NCBI RefSeq assembly: GCF_013389665.1
Contig: NZ_CP058316.1
Span: 930,001-994,000, forward strand
DNA: 64,000 nt
Source: Microbacterium oleivorans
GTDB lineage: Bacteria > Actinomycetota > Actinomycetes > Actinomycetales > Microbacteriaceae
Reading direction: 5' to 3'
Of this stretch, positions 17,254 through 25,855 are shown piece by piece. Position 1 is the stretch's first letter, and every line of letters begins with the position of its first letter. The notes beneath the pieces were generated by a model. It worked only from the letters and a program-made list of their open reading frames with translations, was not told the origin of the DNA and did no database searches. The position numbers and the translations under genes were made by a program.

Positions 17254-18182
17254 CGCTGCGCGAGATACCGCTCGATGTCGTCCAGCACGCTCTGCGCGCC
17301 ATGGGGTCCGACACCGGCCACCCACGTGCTGGTGTCGACGAGGGTCACCGCGGGGAAGGCATCCGCGTTCTGCGCGATCGCGGCCGGCACGGCCGCGGCA
17401 TCCGTCACGTCCGAGGCGGTGACGAAGACGGCATCGGCACGGGCGTCGAGGATGTTCTCGGGCGAGATGTCGGCCTGCAGGCCGTCGGCCCAGTCGTGCT
17501 CGGGCGTCGTGAAGCCGACGCATTCGAGGAGGCTGCCCGCGAACGACACCGGCCCGTAGAGGCTGAGGGTGGTCTCGTCGCGCGGTCGGATGACCTGCGC
17601 CGTCTGACCGGCGAGGTCGTACTCCGCGGCGATCTCGGCGCAGCGATCGTCGACGGACGCGATCTTCGCGGCCACCTCGTCCTGGCGACCGAGCGCCTCG
17701 CCGATGAGCTCGGCGTTCTCGCGCCAGGGGTCGGCCTGCGACGCGATGAAGACCGTGGGGGCGATCGCCGACAGCTGCTCGTAGAGCTTCGAGTGGCGGG
17801 CCTCGGTTCCGAGGATCAGGTCGGGCCGCAGTGCTGCGATCGCTTCGAGGTCGGGCTCGGGCACCGTCCCGACCGGCGCGACACCCTCCGCGTCCAGGTA
17901 GGCCGGGATACCCGCGACGTTGCTCGCGACCGCCGCCCCCACGGGGGTGATCCCTACGGCCACGGCCGTGTCGAGCTCGAGCGGCTCGAGCGTGACGATG
18001 CGCTGCGGGTCGTCGGGGATCTCGGTGCTGCCGCGGGCGTGTTCGACCGACCGCGGCGCCGCGCTGGCCTGCGGCGCCGCATCCGCGGAGGTGGGCTCTG
18101 CGGCGCATCCGGCGACGACCAGCACGGCGACGGTCGAGACTGCGGCGGCGCCGAGGGCGCGCCGAAGAAGACGAGTGATCAT
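17250..18182 (-). CDS. Iron-siderophore substrate-binding lipoprotein
   Basis: A 310-residue class III binding protein. The signal peptide ends in a lipobox VVAGC with C26, so it is tethered to the outer face of the membrane. The mature part has the FepB/FhuD pattern: PQRIVTLEPLELDTAVAVGI, PDLILGTEARHSKLYEQLSAIAPTVFI, a long bridging helix, and a second lobe ending WVAGVGPHGAQSVLDDI. The start at 18182 puts the signal peptide at the N-terminus. A DtxR/IdeR-type iron box lies 41 bases upstream, so expression should rise when iron is low. It captures a ferric siderophore whose identity is not readable. Confidence 0.92.
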   Translation of the reverse strand: MITRLLRRALGAAAVSTVAVLVVAGCAAEPTSADAAPQASAAPRSVEHARGSTEIPDDPQRIVTLEPLELDTAVAVGITPVGAAVASNVAGIPAYLDAEGVAPVGTVPEPDLEAIAALRPDLILGTEARHSKLYEQLSAIAPTVFIASQADPWRENAELIGEALGRQDEVAAKIASVDDRCAEIAAEYDLAGQTAQVIRPRDETTLSLYGPVSFAGSLLECVGFTTPEHDWADGLQADISPENILDARADAVFVTASDVTDAAAVPAAIAQNADAFPAVTLVDTSTWVAGVGPHGAQSVLDDIERYLAQR

Positions 18183-18222
18183 GAGGGGCCTTCCCGGGGT
18201 CGATCTCGCGGCTGACCGCGAT

Positions 18223-18241
18223 TGAGGCAAGGCAACCCTAA
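18223..18241 (-). promoter_or_regulatory. DtxR/IdeR-type iron box before the siderophore uptake operon
   Basis: On the minus strand the 19 bases read TTAGGGTTGCCTTGCCTCA, matching the established box TTAGGTTAGGCTAACCTAA at 13 of 19 positions, including TTAGG, the central GxCT and CCT. It lies in the promoter region of the operon. Iron-dependent repression is inferred. Confidence 0.7.
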
Positions 18242-18250
18242 CAAGATCTC

Positions 18251-18898
18251 TCAGACGGTCGTGATCGCCTCCGCGATCGGAGTGTCGCCGCCGGTGAACT
18301 CGAGTGTGCGTCCGATCGTCGCGGGTTCGGCGAGGACGGCCGCGATGACGGCCGCGACATCGCCGCGCGAGACGCTGGCCTCGCCCGAGCCGCCGACCGT
18401 GATCTTGCCGGTCGGCTCATCGAGGGTGAGGCCGCTGGGAGCCACGATCGTCCAGTCCAGCCCGCTCTCGCGCAGATGCGCGTCGGCTTCGGCCTTCGCC
18501 TCGGCGTACGCGTAGAACGAGTCGTCCTCGGGCACTCCGTGATCGGGGCCTGCTCCGAAGTACGAGACCATCACGTACCGACCGACGCCGGCGGCGCGGG
18601 CGGCGTCGATCGAACGGATGGCGGCGTCGCGGTCGACAGCCCAGGTGCGGGCGGCGTCTCCCCCGCCGGCGCCCGCGGACCACACCACCGCGTCGTTGCC
18701 GCTGAGCAGGTCGGTCAGCTGCTCGAGGTCGAACGACTCCAGGTCGGCGACCAGCGGCGTGGCCCCGGTCGCGGAGACCTCGGACTCGTGCTCGGGGTTG
18801 CGGATGACGGCGGTGACGTCGTCCCCCCGCTCGGCGAGGAGGGGCTCGAGCCGCAGTGCGACCTTGCCGTGGCCTCCGATGATCAGGATGCGGGACAT
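18251..18898 (-). CDS. NAD(P)H-binding protein, atypical SDR (NmrA/YwnB-like)
   Basis: A 215-residue Rossmann protein. MSRILIIGGHGKVALRL gives the GGHGKVA nucleotide loop at the N-terminus. VVWSAGAGGG, RYVMVSYFGAG and YAEAKAEADAHLRESGLDWTIVAPSGL follow in the order seen in atypical SDRs. The YxxxK active site is present as YAEAK. Relatives are proposed redox sensors or flavin/quinone-linked oxidoreductases; no specific function is assigned. Its start follows a GGGGGTTCC spacer with an AAAGGAA site about six bases upstream. It ends just before the iron box, without an obvious terminator. Confidence 0.83.
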   Translation of the reverse strand: MSRILIIGGHGKVALRLEPLLAERGDDVTAVIRNPEHESEVSATGATPLVADLESFDLEQLTDLLSGNDAVVWSAGAGGGDAARTWAVDRDAAIRSIDAARAAGVGRYVMVSYFGAGPDHGVPEDDSFYAYAEAKAEADAHLRESGLDWTIVAPSGLTLDEPTGKITVGGSGEASVSRGDVAAVIAAVLAEPATIGRTLEFTGGDTPIAEAITTV

Positions 18899-18939
18899 GG
18901 GGGTTCCTTTCTTCGGGGGGGAGGGAAAGCGGCTGAGGC

Positions 18940-19398
18940 TCAGCCGCGGAAGTCGTCGGGGTCGATGTCGTCGAGGAACTCGCGGAACTCCGCGACCCGC
19001 TGCTCTGCGGCCTCGGGCGTCTCGGCGCCCTCGGGCGCCTCGCTGACGGTGTCGGGGATGCCGGCCTCGGCGAGCACGTCGTCGGCGACAAAGATCGGCG
19101 CGCCGGCACGGGAGGCCAGCGCGATCGCGTCGGACGGCCGTGCGTCGATGACACGCGACCCGGTGAGCGCCGCGACCGTGACCTCGGCATAGAAGGTGCC
19201 GTCGTCGATGCGGGTGACCTCGACCCGGTCCACGCGCGCATCGGTCGCGTCGAGCAGGCGGATCATCAGGTCGTGCGCGAGCGGGCGGGGAGGAGCCACA
19301 CCCTCGACGGCGACGAGGATCGACGTCGCCTCCTGCGCACCGATCCAGACCGGAAGCACGCGGTCCGACAGCGCGTCGACGGGCTTGAGGAGGATCAC
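18940..19398 (-). CDS. Bifunctional nuclease family protein (DUF151), probably frameshifted near its start
   Basis: The open frame (152 residues from a GTG at 19398) is a DUF151 protein: ILLKPVD, RVLPVWIGAQEATSI, GTFYAEVTV and RPSDAIALASRAGAPIFVADDVL. Family members have been reported to act on both RNA and DNA. The intact family start is missing from this frame but is present in another one directly upstream: from an ATG at 19448, with a good GGGAGG ribosome site, it reads MVQVRVLGVALDPAQR and then hits a stop. Adding one base between CAGCG and CACGTG would join both parts into the normal protein (about 168 residues). This is either a real one-base deletion or a sequence error. Translation from the GTG would make a protein lacking its first beta strand. 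Confidence 0.8.
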   Translation of the reverse strand: MILLKPVDALSDRVLPVWIGAQEATSILVAVEGVAPPRPLAHDLMIRLLDATDARVDRVEVTRIDDGTFYAEVTVAALTGSRVIDARPSDAIALASRAGAPIFVADDVLAEAGIPDTVSEAPEGAETPEAAEQRVAEFREFLDDIDPDDFRG

Positions 19399-19523
19399 GT
19401 GCGCTGGGCGGGATCGAGGGCGACCCCGAGAACGCGGACCTGGACCATGACACCTCCCGGGTCGGTTTCGCCCAGCCTACGCACGGGGGAATGCGGGAGG
19501 GGCCGTCGTCGTTGCCGCTTGAC

Positions 19524-20561
19524 ATGCAGCGTTTCGGCACTCTCTCGTTCGGTCACTACGGTCCGCTCGGCGGCGGTCGCGAACTCACCGCCGGCGATTC
19601 GATGCGCCAGGCGATCGACCTCGCGCAGGGCATGGACGACCTCGGAGCCGTCGGCGTCTACTTCCGCGTCCACCACTTCGCCCGCCAGCAGGCCTCGCCC
19701 ATGCCGCTGCTCGCGGCGATCGCCGCGACGACGAAGAACGTCGAGATCGGCACCGGCGTCATCGACATGCGGTACGAGAACCCCCTGTACCTGGCCGAGG
19801 AGGCCGCCGCCGTCGACCTGATCTCGGACGGCCGTCTCGCGCTCGGCGTCAGCCGTGGTTCACCCGAGACCGTCGTGCGCGGCTACGAGGCCTTCGGGTA
19901 CACCGGTTCGCAGGACCCTCGCGGGGCTGACCTCGCACGCGAGCACTTCGACACGTTCCTCCGCGCCATCGAGGGCGAGGGAATCGCCGAGCGCGACCCG
20001 AACAGCCCGTTCGGCGGCGGGAGCGGGATGCAGCGCATCGAGCCGCACTCCCCGGGACTGCGCTCGCGCATCTGGTGGGGCGCCGGCAACAGCGACTCCG
20101 CCGAGTGGGCGGGCCGGATGGGTGTCAACCTGATGTCGTCGACGCTGCTCACCCAGGCGGACGGCACCCCCTTCGACATCCTGCAGGCCCAGCAGATCGA
20201 CGCGTTCCGCACGGCGTGGCGCGAGGCCGGTCACGCCGGCGAGCCCCGCACCTCCGTCAGCCGCTCGATCTTCCCGATCACGACCGCCGAGGACGAGCTG
20301 TACTTCGGCGGCGGCAACGAGCAGGACGGCATCGGCTACATCGACGGGATGCGCTCGACCTTCGGCAAGACCTACGCCGCGGCGCCCGACGTGCTCGTCG
20401 AGCAGCTGCTGCAGGATGCCGCGGTACAGACCGCCGACACCCTGATGCTGACCATCCCCAGCCAGCTGGGCGTCGAGTTCAACCTGCGCATCGTCGAGTC
20501 GTTCGCGAAGTATGTAGCCCCCTCGCTCGGCTGGGAGAGCGAAGCGCTGCAGCCGCGATGA
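19524..20561 (+). CDS. LLM class flavin-dependent oxidoreductase (luciferase-like monooxygenase)
   Basis: A 345-residue TIM-barrel enzyme of the bacterial luciferase-like superfamily, which uses reduced flavin (FMNH2 or F420) and often O2. Typical segments are FGTLSFGHYG, VYFRVHHFARQQASPMPLLAAIAATTKNVEIGTGVIDMRYENPLYLAEEAAAVDLISDGR and LALGVSRGSPE. The start MQRFGTLS is chosen by family resemblance; an ATG 33 bases earlier is in frame and no strong ribosome site is visible for either. The stop overlaps the next start (ATGA), so it is coupled to an alpha/beta hydrolase. Substrate unknown. Confidence 0.85.
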   Translation: MQRFGTLSFGHYGPLGGGRELTAGDSMRQAIDLAQGMDDLGAVGVYFRVHHFARQQASPMPLLAAIAATTKNVEIGTGVIDMRYENPLYLAEEAAAVDLISDGRLALGVSRGSPETVVRGYEAFGYTGSQDPRGADLAREHFDTFLRAIEGEGIAERDPNSPFGGGSGMQRIEPHSPGLRSRIWWGAGNSDSAEWAGRMGVNLMSSTLLTQADGTPFDILQAQQIDAFRTAWREAGHAGEPRTSVSRSIFPITTAEDELYFGGGNEQDGIGYIDGMRSTFGKTYAAAPDVLVEQLLQDAAVQTADTLMLTIPSQLGVEFNLRIVESFAKYVAPSLGWESEALQPR

Positions 20562-21340
20562 TAGCGGCGGAGCACGGCTCCGGCGTCCCGCTGATCGCCA
20601 TACACGGGTTCGGCGTCGACCATCGCATCCTCCTTCCCCTGGAGGACTGGGTGGCCGATCGGCCGTGGCGGCGCGTGTATCTCGACCTCCCCTGGGCGGA
20701 GCGCGCGATCGACCGGGGCCTCGGCACACCCCGGGAGGTCGCCGACGCTGTCCGCGAAGAGGTCGAGACGATCACCGCGGGCGGGCCCTTCGCCATCATC
20801 GGCAACTCGTTCGGCGCGATGGTCGCACGCCATGTGGCGCATGCGCTCCGGCCTCGATGCCGGGGGCTGGCGACCCTCGCCGGTGTGTTCGAGCTCGACC
20901 ACGACAAGCGGCGACTGCCGCCTCGCGAGGTCGTCGTGACGGACCAGTCCGTGCTCGATCGGGCCGGGTCCTTCCGCGACGACTTCGCCGAGATGGCCGT
21001 GGTGCAGACCGCCGACGCTCTCGCCGCATTCGAGGAGTTCGTGTTGCCGGGGCTCCGGGGCGCTGACGCGGATGTCCTCGACCGGATCAGCTCGTCGTAC
21101 TCCGCCGGATACGCGCCTGAGCACACGGAGGCCGCGTTCACCGCGCCGAGCCTGCACGTCTTCGGGCGGCAGGACAATGTCGTCGGTTTCGAGGACGGGC
21201 TCGGCACCGCCGACCACTACGTCCGCGGCACATTCGTCGTCCTCGACGGGGCCGGGCACAACGTGCATCTGGAACGCCCGGACGCCGTGGCACCGCTCGT
21301 CCGCGACTGGCTCCTGCGAGCGGAACAGCAGATCCTCTGA
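20558..21340 (+). CDS. Alpha/beta fold hydrolase
   Basis: A 260-residue hydrolase. The oxyanion loop is IHGFGVDH, the nucleophile elbow GNSFGAM has S84, the acid is probably the Asp of FGRQDNVV, and the His lies in GAGHNVHLE. The cap region between is short. Translational coupling to the flavin-dependent monooxygenase suggests a two-step degradation in which the oxygenase product, for example an ester, is hydrolysed. That is inference from context. Confidence 0.85.
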   Translation: MIAAEHGSGVPLIAIHGFGVDHRILLPLEDWVADRPWRRVYLDLPWAERAIDRGLGTPREVADAVREEVETITAGGPFAIIGNSFGAMVARHVAHALRPRCRGLATLAGVFELDHDKRRLPPREVVVTDQSVLDRAGSFRDDFAEMAVVQTADALAAFEEFVLPGLRGADADVLDRISSSYSAGYAPEHTEAAFTAPSLHVFGRQDNVVGFEDGLGTADHYVRGTFVVLDGAGHNVHLERPDAVAPLVRDWLLRAEQQIL

Positions 21341-21370
21341 CTGCGAGCGGTCAAGCCCCGTTCCGTTAGC

Positions 21371-21970
21371 GTGGACCGGGTGCACGACGAAGACGAACCC
21401 AGCCCTGCGGCATCCGGGACCGCCCGTCGAAGGGGCTCCATCCAGCTCGTCCGCCTCGACCCGACGGGAGCCGACCGCGAGCAACTGATCGCGTTCATGA
21501 CCGGCGAGGTGTTCCCTTTTCACGTCGGCGCTCGGCCCACGCGCGAGCACGTCGAGGAGGGCATCGCCGCCGGGCGGTACCGAGACGAGGACAACGACTC
21601 GTTCTGGATCGACCACAGTGAGCACGGTCGCATCGGCTTCTTCCGCCTCGAGGACCTCAGCGACGGCGCTCCCCTCTTCGATCTCCGACTGGCATCGGCC
21701 TGGCGCGGTCGCGGTCTCGCGAGGGAGGTCGTGCGCGCCGCCGCCGATCGCGTCTTCTCGACGATGCCGGAGGTTCAGCGGTTCGAGGGGCAGACCCGTG
21801 AGGACAACCGCGCGATGCGTCGGGTATTCGAGACGAGCGGCTGGGTGCAGGAGGCCTACTACCGCGAGGGCTGGCCCGTCGCCGCCGGTGAGCCGCTGGG
21901 GTCGGTGGCGTACAGCATCCTGCGCCGCGACTGGGAGACGGGCGAGGTCACTCCGCTGCGCTGGTCGTAG
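21371..21970 (+). CDS. GNAT family N-acetyltransferase (RimJ/RimL-like)
   Basis: A 199-residue acetyltransferase. The acetyl-CoA loop is WRGRGLAREV, followed by the fold's typical TREDNRAMRRVFETSGWVQEAYYREGWP with the NxxMxxxxExxGW pattern of RimJ/RimL-like enzymes. The N-terminal 25 residues are poorly conserved-looking. The GTG at 21371 is used, but a GTG nine bases later is possible. It follows the hydrolase gene by 30 bases and may be co-transcribed. Substrate unknown. Confidence 0.8.
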   Translation: MDRVHDEDEPSPAASGTARRRGSIQLVRLDPTGADREQLIAFMTGEVFPFHVGARPTREHVEEGIAAGRYRDEDNDSFWIDHSEHGRIGFFRLEDLSDGAPLFDLRLASAWRGRGLAREVVRAAADRVFSTMPEVQRFEGQTREDNRAMRRVFETSGWVQEAYYREGWPVAAGEPLGSVAYSILRRDWETGEVTPLRWS

Positions 21971-22014
21971 CTCGTTCTCGCGTTCTGAGGGTCGATGCCC
22001 GCGAGAATGACGTC

Positions 22015-22836
22015 ATGGCGGTTGAGCGGCGCACGACGGTGGAGCGCGAGGGTGTCGTCCTGGCCGTGACCGACGCCGGGGGTTCCGGCCCCACGGTGCT
22101 GCTGCTCCACGGGCTCGCCGGCAGCTCGCGCAAACTGCTGCCGACGGCCGGCGCACTCACCGACCGCTTCCACGTGCTGCTGCTCGATCAGCGCGGTCAC
22201 GGGCACAGCACCCGCCGTCCCGACGATCTGTCGCGCGATGCGTTCGTCGACGACGTCGTCGCGGTGATCGAGCGCTGCGCTCCCGGCGAGCGCGTCTCGC
22301 TCGTGGGGCAGTCGATGGGCGCCCATACGGCGTTCCTCACGGCCGCCCGGCGACCCGACCTCGTCGACCGGCTCGTGATGCTCGAGGGACACGTCGCGGG
22401 CAGCGACCGCGCCGCGGACGCACGGGAGCTCGGCGCATTCTTCGCGTCGTGGCCCGTCCCGTTCGCCGACGTGGCGCAGGCTCGTTCCTTCTTCGGCGAC
22501 TCACCGCTCACCGAGGCCTGGGTCGCCGATCTGGCGGCGACGGCGTCGGGCCTGCGGCCCCGGTTCGAAGCCGACGTCATGGAGCAGGTGATCGTCGCAG
22601 TGCACGAGTCGCGGTGGCACGAATGGGAGACGCTGCCGGTGCCGACGACGGTCGTGTTCGCCGAGCACGGGATGTTCACGGCCGAACAGCAGGACGAACT
22701 CACCGCGCGCCGCCCGGGCACCTCCCGCCGCGACATCCTCGGCGGGAGCCACGACGCCCACCTCGACGCCTTCGACGCCTGGGTCGACGTTCTGCGCAGT
22801 GCGCTCGACGCGGCATCCACCGACGATCCCCGCTGA
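22015..22836 (+). CDS. Alpha/beta fold hydrolase
   Basis: A 273-residue hydrolase. The oxyanion loop is LLHGLAGSSR, DQRGHGHSTRR is the conserved second-strand loop, and the nucleophile S100 lies in VGQSMGAHTA. The His is likely in GGSHDAHLDAF. The acid position reads FAEHGMF, so a Glu may replace Asp. It is a member of the broad haloalkane dehalogenase/epoxide hydrolase-like group with no specific substrate signal. ATG at 22015 follows a GACGTC spacer with weak ribosome binding. Confidence 0.83.
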   Translation: MAVERRTTVEREGVVLAVTDAGGSGPTVLLLHGLAGSSRKLLPTAGALTDRFHVLLLDQRGHGHSTRRPDDLSRDAFVDDVVAVIERCAPGERVSLVGQSMGAHTAFLTAARRPDLVDRLVMLEGHVAGSDRAADARELGAFFASWPVPFADVAQARSFFGDSPLTEAWVADLAATASGLRPRFEADVMEQVIVAVHESRWHEWETLPVPTTVVFAEHGMFTAEQQDELTARRPGTSRRDILGGSHDAHLDAFDAWVDVLRSALDAASTDDPR

Positions 22837-22971
22837 TCGGACGCCAGAACAGTACAGGCCAGCCGCGGCGCGCTCAAGGTCGTCGAAACACCGACGCCGG
22901 CTCACCTACTCTCGGCTCGGTACCTCACCCGGCGCCGCACCGCGCTGTTTCATACAGAGAAGAGAAGCACC

Positions 22972-23253
22972 ATGCTGTGGACGATCCTCGGCCTCATCCT
23001 CGTCGGCCTCATCGCCGGCTTCATCGCCCGCGCCGTCATCCCCGGAAAGCAGAGCATGAGCATCCTCATGACCATCCTGCTCGGCATCGTCGGCTCGTTC
23101 GTCGGCGGCTTCCTCGGCTTCCTGATCTTCAACAGCAGCCCGGAAGGCGGATTCCTCCAGCCCGCCGGCATCATCGGCTCGATCATCGGCGCCATCATCG
23201 TCCTCGGCATCTACGTGGCGGTCTCGCGCCGCGGCTCCGCGCGCAGGAGCTGA
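22972..23253 (+). CDS. GlsB/YeaQ/YmgE family stress membrane protein
   Basis: A 93-residue protein of three hydrophobic segments with Gly-rich packing. MLWTILGLILVGLIAGFIARAVIPG, then LLGIVGSFVGGFLGF, then GIIGSIIGAIIVLGIYVAV is the exact family pattern (transglycosylase-associated protein). It sits in the cytoplasmic membrane; relatives are induced by general stress and help anchor Asp23-type proteins in Firmicutes. The C-terminus is Arg-rich. A purine-rich AGAGAAGAGAAG site precedes the ATG. It is a single gene. Confidence 0.9.
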   Translation: MLWTILGLILVGLIAGFIARAVIPGKQSMSILMTILLGIVGSFVGGFLGFLIFNSSPEGGFLQPAGIIGSIIGAIIVLGIYVAVSRRGSARRS

Positions 23254-23315
23254 GACCGAGTCGACTCCGCGGCGGCGCGAGGCTCCACCGCGGAGTCGTC
23301 AGTAGGCTCCTGCCC

Positions 23316-23621
23316 ATGTCCATGTCCAGCGACCGCGACCCCACCGGCGAGGGCTGGGTCTACGTGCCGAGCGCGGCGCTCCCCGACCCCGACAGCTATA
23401 CCGATCTCGGGCCCATCGCCGTCGACGGTGAGACCTTCACCGCCCGCAGGCGCGACGGCGACGGGTCCATCCACTACGCCTGGACGTCGGGTCCGAACCC
23501 GGGCTACGGCTTCAGCGCGTTCCGCGGCCCGGGACCCGTGCGCCCGCACGAGCACGAGACCGCCATCCGCGACTTCCTCTCGGGCATCGATCCCGAGACC
23601 GGCTACCTCTCCTACCCGTGA
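23316..23621 (+). CDS. Small hypothetical protein
   Basis: A 101-residue acidic protein I do not recognise. It is rich in Asp, Pro and Gly (LPDPDSYTDLGPIAVDG, DGSIHYAWTSGPNPGYGF) and has no membrane segment or signal peptide. Its codon pattern fits the surrounding coding sequence and no better frame exists here. Two close ATGs (23316 and 23322) are candidate starts. Its stop codon overlaps a GTG that is in frame with the following aldo/keto reductase, suggesting they may be co-transcribed. Confidence 0.6.
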   Translation: MSMSSDRDPTGEGWVYVPSAALPDPDSYTDLGPIAVDGETFTARRRDGDGSIHYAWTSGPNPGYGFSAFRGPGPVRPHEHETAIRDFLSGIDPETGYLSYP

Positions 23622-23662
23622 ACGACCGGAATACCCACGGCCGACCGTGCCTTGGACCGAAC

Positions 23663-24613
23663 ATGAGCACGATCGGAAACAGCGACCTGTCCGTCTTCCC
23701 CCTCGCCCTCGGCGGCAACGTGTTCGGCTGGACCGCCGACCGCGACGCGTCGTTCGCGATCCTCGACGCGTTCGTCGAAGGCGGCGGCAACTTCGTCGAC
23801 ACCGCCGACGCCTACAGCGCCTGGGTTCCCGGCCACAGCGGCGGCGAGAGCGAGACGATCATCGGCGAGTGGCTCGCCGCACGCAGCCGTCCCGAGGTCG
23901 TCGTGGCCACGAAGGTCAGCCAGCATCCCGACTTCCCGGGCCTGTCGGCCGCCAATGTCCGCGCGGCCGCCGAGGCGTCGCTGGGGCGACTGGGCGTCGA
24001 GACCATCGACCTCTACTACGCGCACTTCGACGATGAGGCGACCCCGCTCGAAGAGACCGTCTCGGCCTTCGGGCAGCTCGTCTCCGATGGCCTCGTGCGT
24101 CACGTCGCGGTGTCGAACTACACCGCCGATCGCGTCGCCGAGTGGCTTCGCATCGCCGACGAGACCGGCGTCGCCCGTCCCGTCGCCATCCAGCCGCACT
24201 ACAACCTCGTGCACCGCAACGAGGTCGAAGAGACGATCGTGCCGCTCGCCGAGCGCGAGAACCTGAGCCTCGTCCCCTACTTCGCCCTGGCCAAGGGGTT
24301 CCTCACCGGCAAGTACCGCTCGACGGACGCCACCGGTCACGACTCGCCCCGGGCCGAGGGAGCGGCCGTCTACGCGACCCCGCAGGGCTTGCAGATCATC
24401 GGCACCCTCGAGCGCATCGGCGCCGCGCACGACGTCTCGATCGCGTCGACCGCGCTGGCCTGGCTGCGTGCGCAGCCGACCGTCGTCGCGCCGATCGCGA
24501 GCGCCTCGCGCCTCGAGCAGGTGCAGGGTCTGCTCGACGGCGGCCGCGTCGAGCTCACGGCCGACGAGGTGGCCGAGCTCACCCGCGTCTCGACCTGGTC
24601 ACCGGAGGCCTGA
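23663..24613 (+). CDS. Aldo/keto reductase
   Basis: A 316-residue NADPH-dependent barrel enzyme of the AKR11/YajO-like type. LALGGNVFGW, NFVDTADAYSAW (catalytic Asp and Tyr), VVVATKV (Lys) and LYYAHFDDE (His) provide the tetrad; VAPIASASRLEQVQGLL is the cofactor end. The ATG at 23663 gives the expected MSTIGNSDLSVFPLALGGN start. An upstream GTG at 23618 overlapping the previous stop is the alternative. It is distinct from the DkgA-like enzyme at 12971-13819. It ends before a strong terminator shared with the convergent regulator. Confidence 0.88.
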   Translation: MSTIGNSDLSVFPLALGGNVFGWTADRDASFAILDAFVEGGGNFVDTADAYSAWVPGHSGGESETIIGEWLAARSRPEVVVATKVSQHPDFPGLSAANVRAAAEASLGRLGVETIDLYYAHFDDEATPLEETVSAFGQLVSDGLVRHVAVSNYTADRVAEWLRIADETGVARPVAIQPHYNLVHRNEVEETIVPLAERENLSLVPYFALAKGFLTGKYRSTDATGHDSPRAEGAAVYATPQGLQIIGTLERIGAAHDVSIASTALAWLRAQPTVVAPIASASRLEQVQGLLDGGRVELTADEVAELTRVSTWSPEA

Positions 24614-24631
24614 GCCGCGACGTCGGATCGC

Positions 24632-24678
24632 CGCGCGTGGCTCGGACGATTCCGCGGTTCTCGTCCGAGCCACGCGCG
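24632..24678. terminator. Bidirectional terminator-like stem, 18-bp perfect arms
   Basis: CGCGCGTGGCTCGGACGA (24632-24649) pairs exactly with 24661-24678 around an 11-base loop. It lies between the convergent ends of the aldo/keto reductase and the sugar regulator. Confidence 0.8.
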
Positions 24679-24722
24679 ATTCTCCGATCCCGGATCTCGC
24701 ATGCCGGATGCCGCGCCGTCCG

Positions 24723-25832
24723 TCAGCGGCGGAGGTCGAAGGCCGTCGACTCGCGTGCGTGCAGCGACGGCAGCACGTGCGTTCGCTGCACCGGGCGCTT
24801 CGGGCCGTCGACGAGGCGCGCGATGAGAGCCTCGACCGCGAGCCGGCCGATGTGCTGCTTCGGCGGACGCAGGGCCGTGATCGCCGGCTCGGCGCTGGCA
24901 GCCACCTCGTCGTCATAGGCGATGATCGCGAGGTCGTCGGGGATGGACCACCCGAGATCGCGCGCCTGCTGCTGCACGAGCACGGCCTGCGGGTCGGAGT
25001 GGACGAGCAGCGCGGTGGTGCCGGTGGCGCGACACTCCCCCAGCAGGTCGGCCACGGCGCGTTCGCGGGCTTCGGCGTCGAGCTCGTCGAGTGAGATGTC
25101 GCGGTCGATCGTGGCCACCAGACCGTCGTCCTCGACCGCGCGCCGCCACCCCTGCCGCAGCTGCGGCGAGGTCGGCGACCCCGCGGAGGTGACGAAGCCG
25201 ACGCGCACGTGCCCGCGTGCCGACAGGTGCGCCGCGGCGAGCGAGCCGCCGAAGACGTGGTCCGTCGTGACCCACTCGAGCCGTGTCAGCGTGAGGTGCG
25301 ACGGCGCGCTGCGCTCAGCCAGCACGACCGGCAGCGGGAGCCCGTCGAGCCAGTGCAGGAGCGCCGATCCGTCGGCCCCGAGCGTCTCGGGCGCGACGAT
25401 GAGACCGTGCAGATTGCCCGCGTCCAGCAGCGAGGAGATCTGGCGGCGCTGGTCCTCGACCGAGTAGCTCGCCCCGCGGAGCACCAGCTGGACGCCGCCG
25501 TCCGTCGCCGCCGCGCGGGCCCCGATCACGATCTGCGGCCAGTAATAGGTCAGCGACGGGACCACCATTCCGACGCGGAAGAGCGGTGGCCGGATGCCGC
25601 CGACGCCGAGCGGCACGGAGGTGTCGAGTCGGCTGCGCAGGGTCGCGCCGCCGTGGACGCGCGTGAGCAGTCCGCGGTCGGCGAGATAGCCGATGTCGCG
25701 GCGGATGGTGAGCTCGGCCACCCCGAGGCGGCGCGCCAGATCGGCCACCCGCACCGAGCCCGCGTGGCGCAGCTCGTCGAGGATGCGTTCGCGGCGCGAC
25801 ACCGCGAATCCGGCCGTCGTTGGCTCATCCAC
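24723..25832 (-). CDS. DeoR-type HTH regulator with LacI-like sugar-binding domain
   Basis: A 369-residue transcription factor. Residues about 11-70 are a DeoR winged helix (RRERILDELRHAGSVRVADLARRLGVAELTIRRDI, then LLTRVHGGA). The rest is a periplasmic-binding-protein-like effector domain as in LacI/GalR (LIVAPETLGADGS, WVTTDHVFGGSLAAAHL, GHVRVGFVTS, LAIIAYDDEVAASAEPAITALRPP). This hybrid layout is known in actinobacterial sugar regulators. It is divergent from the GH59-type gene 128 bases away. Three direct repeats spaced ten bases apart lie between them and are likely its operator. The GTG start fits the HTH position. The effector is presumably a sugar released by the neighbouring hydrolase. 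Confidence 0.86.
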   Translation of the reverse strand: MDEPTTAGFAVSRRERILDELRHAGSVRVADLARRLGVAELTIRRDIGYLADRGLLTRVHGGATLRSRLDTSVPLGVGGIRPPLFRVGMVVPSLTYYWPQIVIGARAAATDGGVQLVLRGASYSVEDQRRQISSLLDAGNLHGLIVAPETLGADGSALLHWLDGLPLPVVLAERSAPSHLTLTRLEWVTTDHVFGGSLAAAHLSARGHVRVGFVTSAGSPTSPQLRQGWRRAVEDDGLVATIDRDISLDELDAEARERAVADLLGECRATGTTALLVHSDPQAVLVQQQARDLGWSIPDDLAIIAYDDEVAASAEPAITALRPPKQHIGRLAVEALIARLVDGPKRPVQRTHVLPSLHARESTAFDLRR

Positions 25833-25855
25833 CCTGTCAGAGTACTGATCGGTGG

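Noticed and set aside
23618..23662. GTG start for the second aldo/keto reductase overlapping the previous stop
   Set aside because: The extra 15 residues lack family similarity, while MSTIGNSDLSVF at 23663 matches the usual start; kept only as an alternative.
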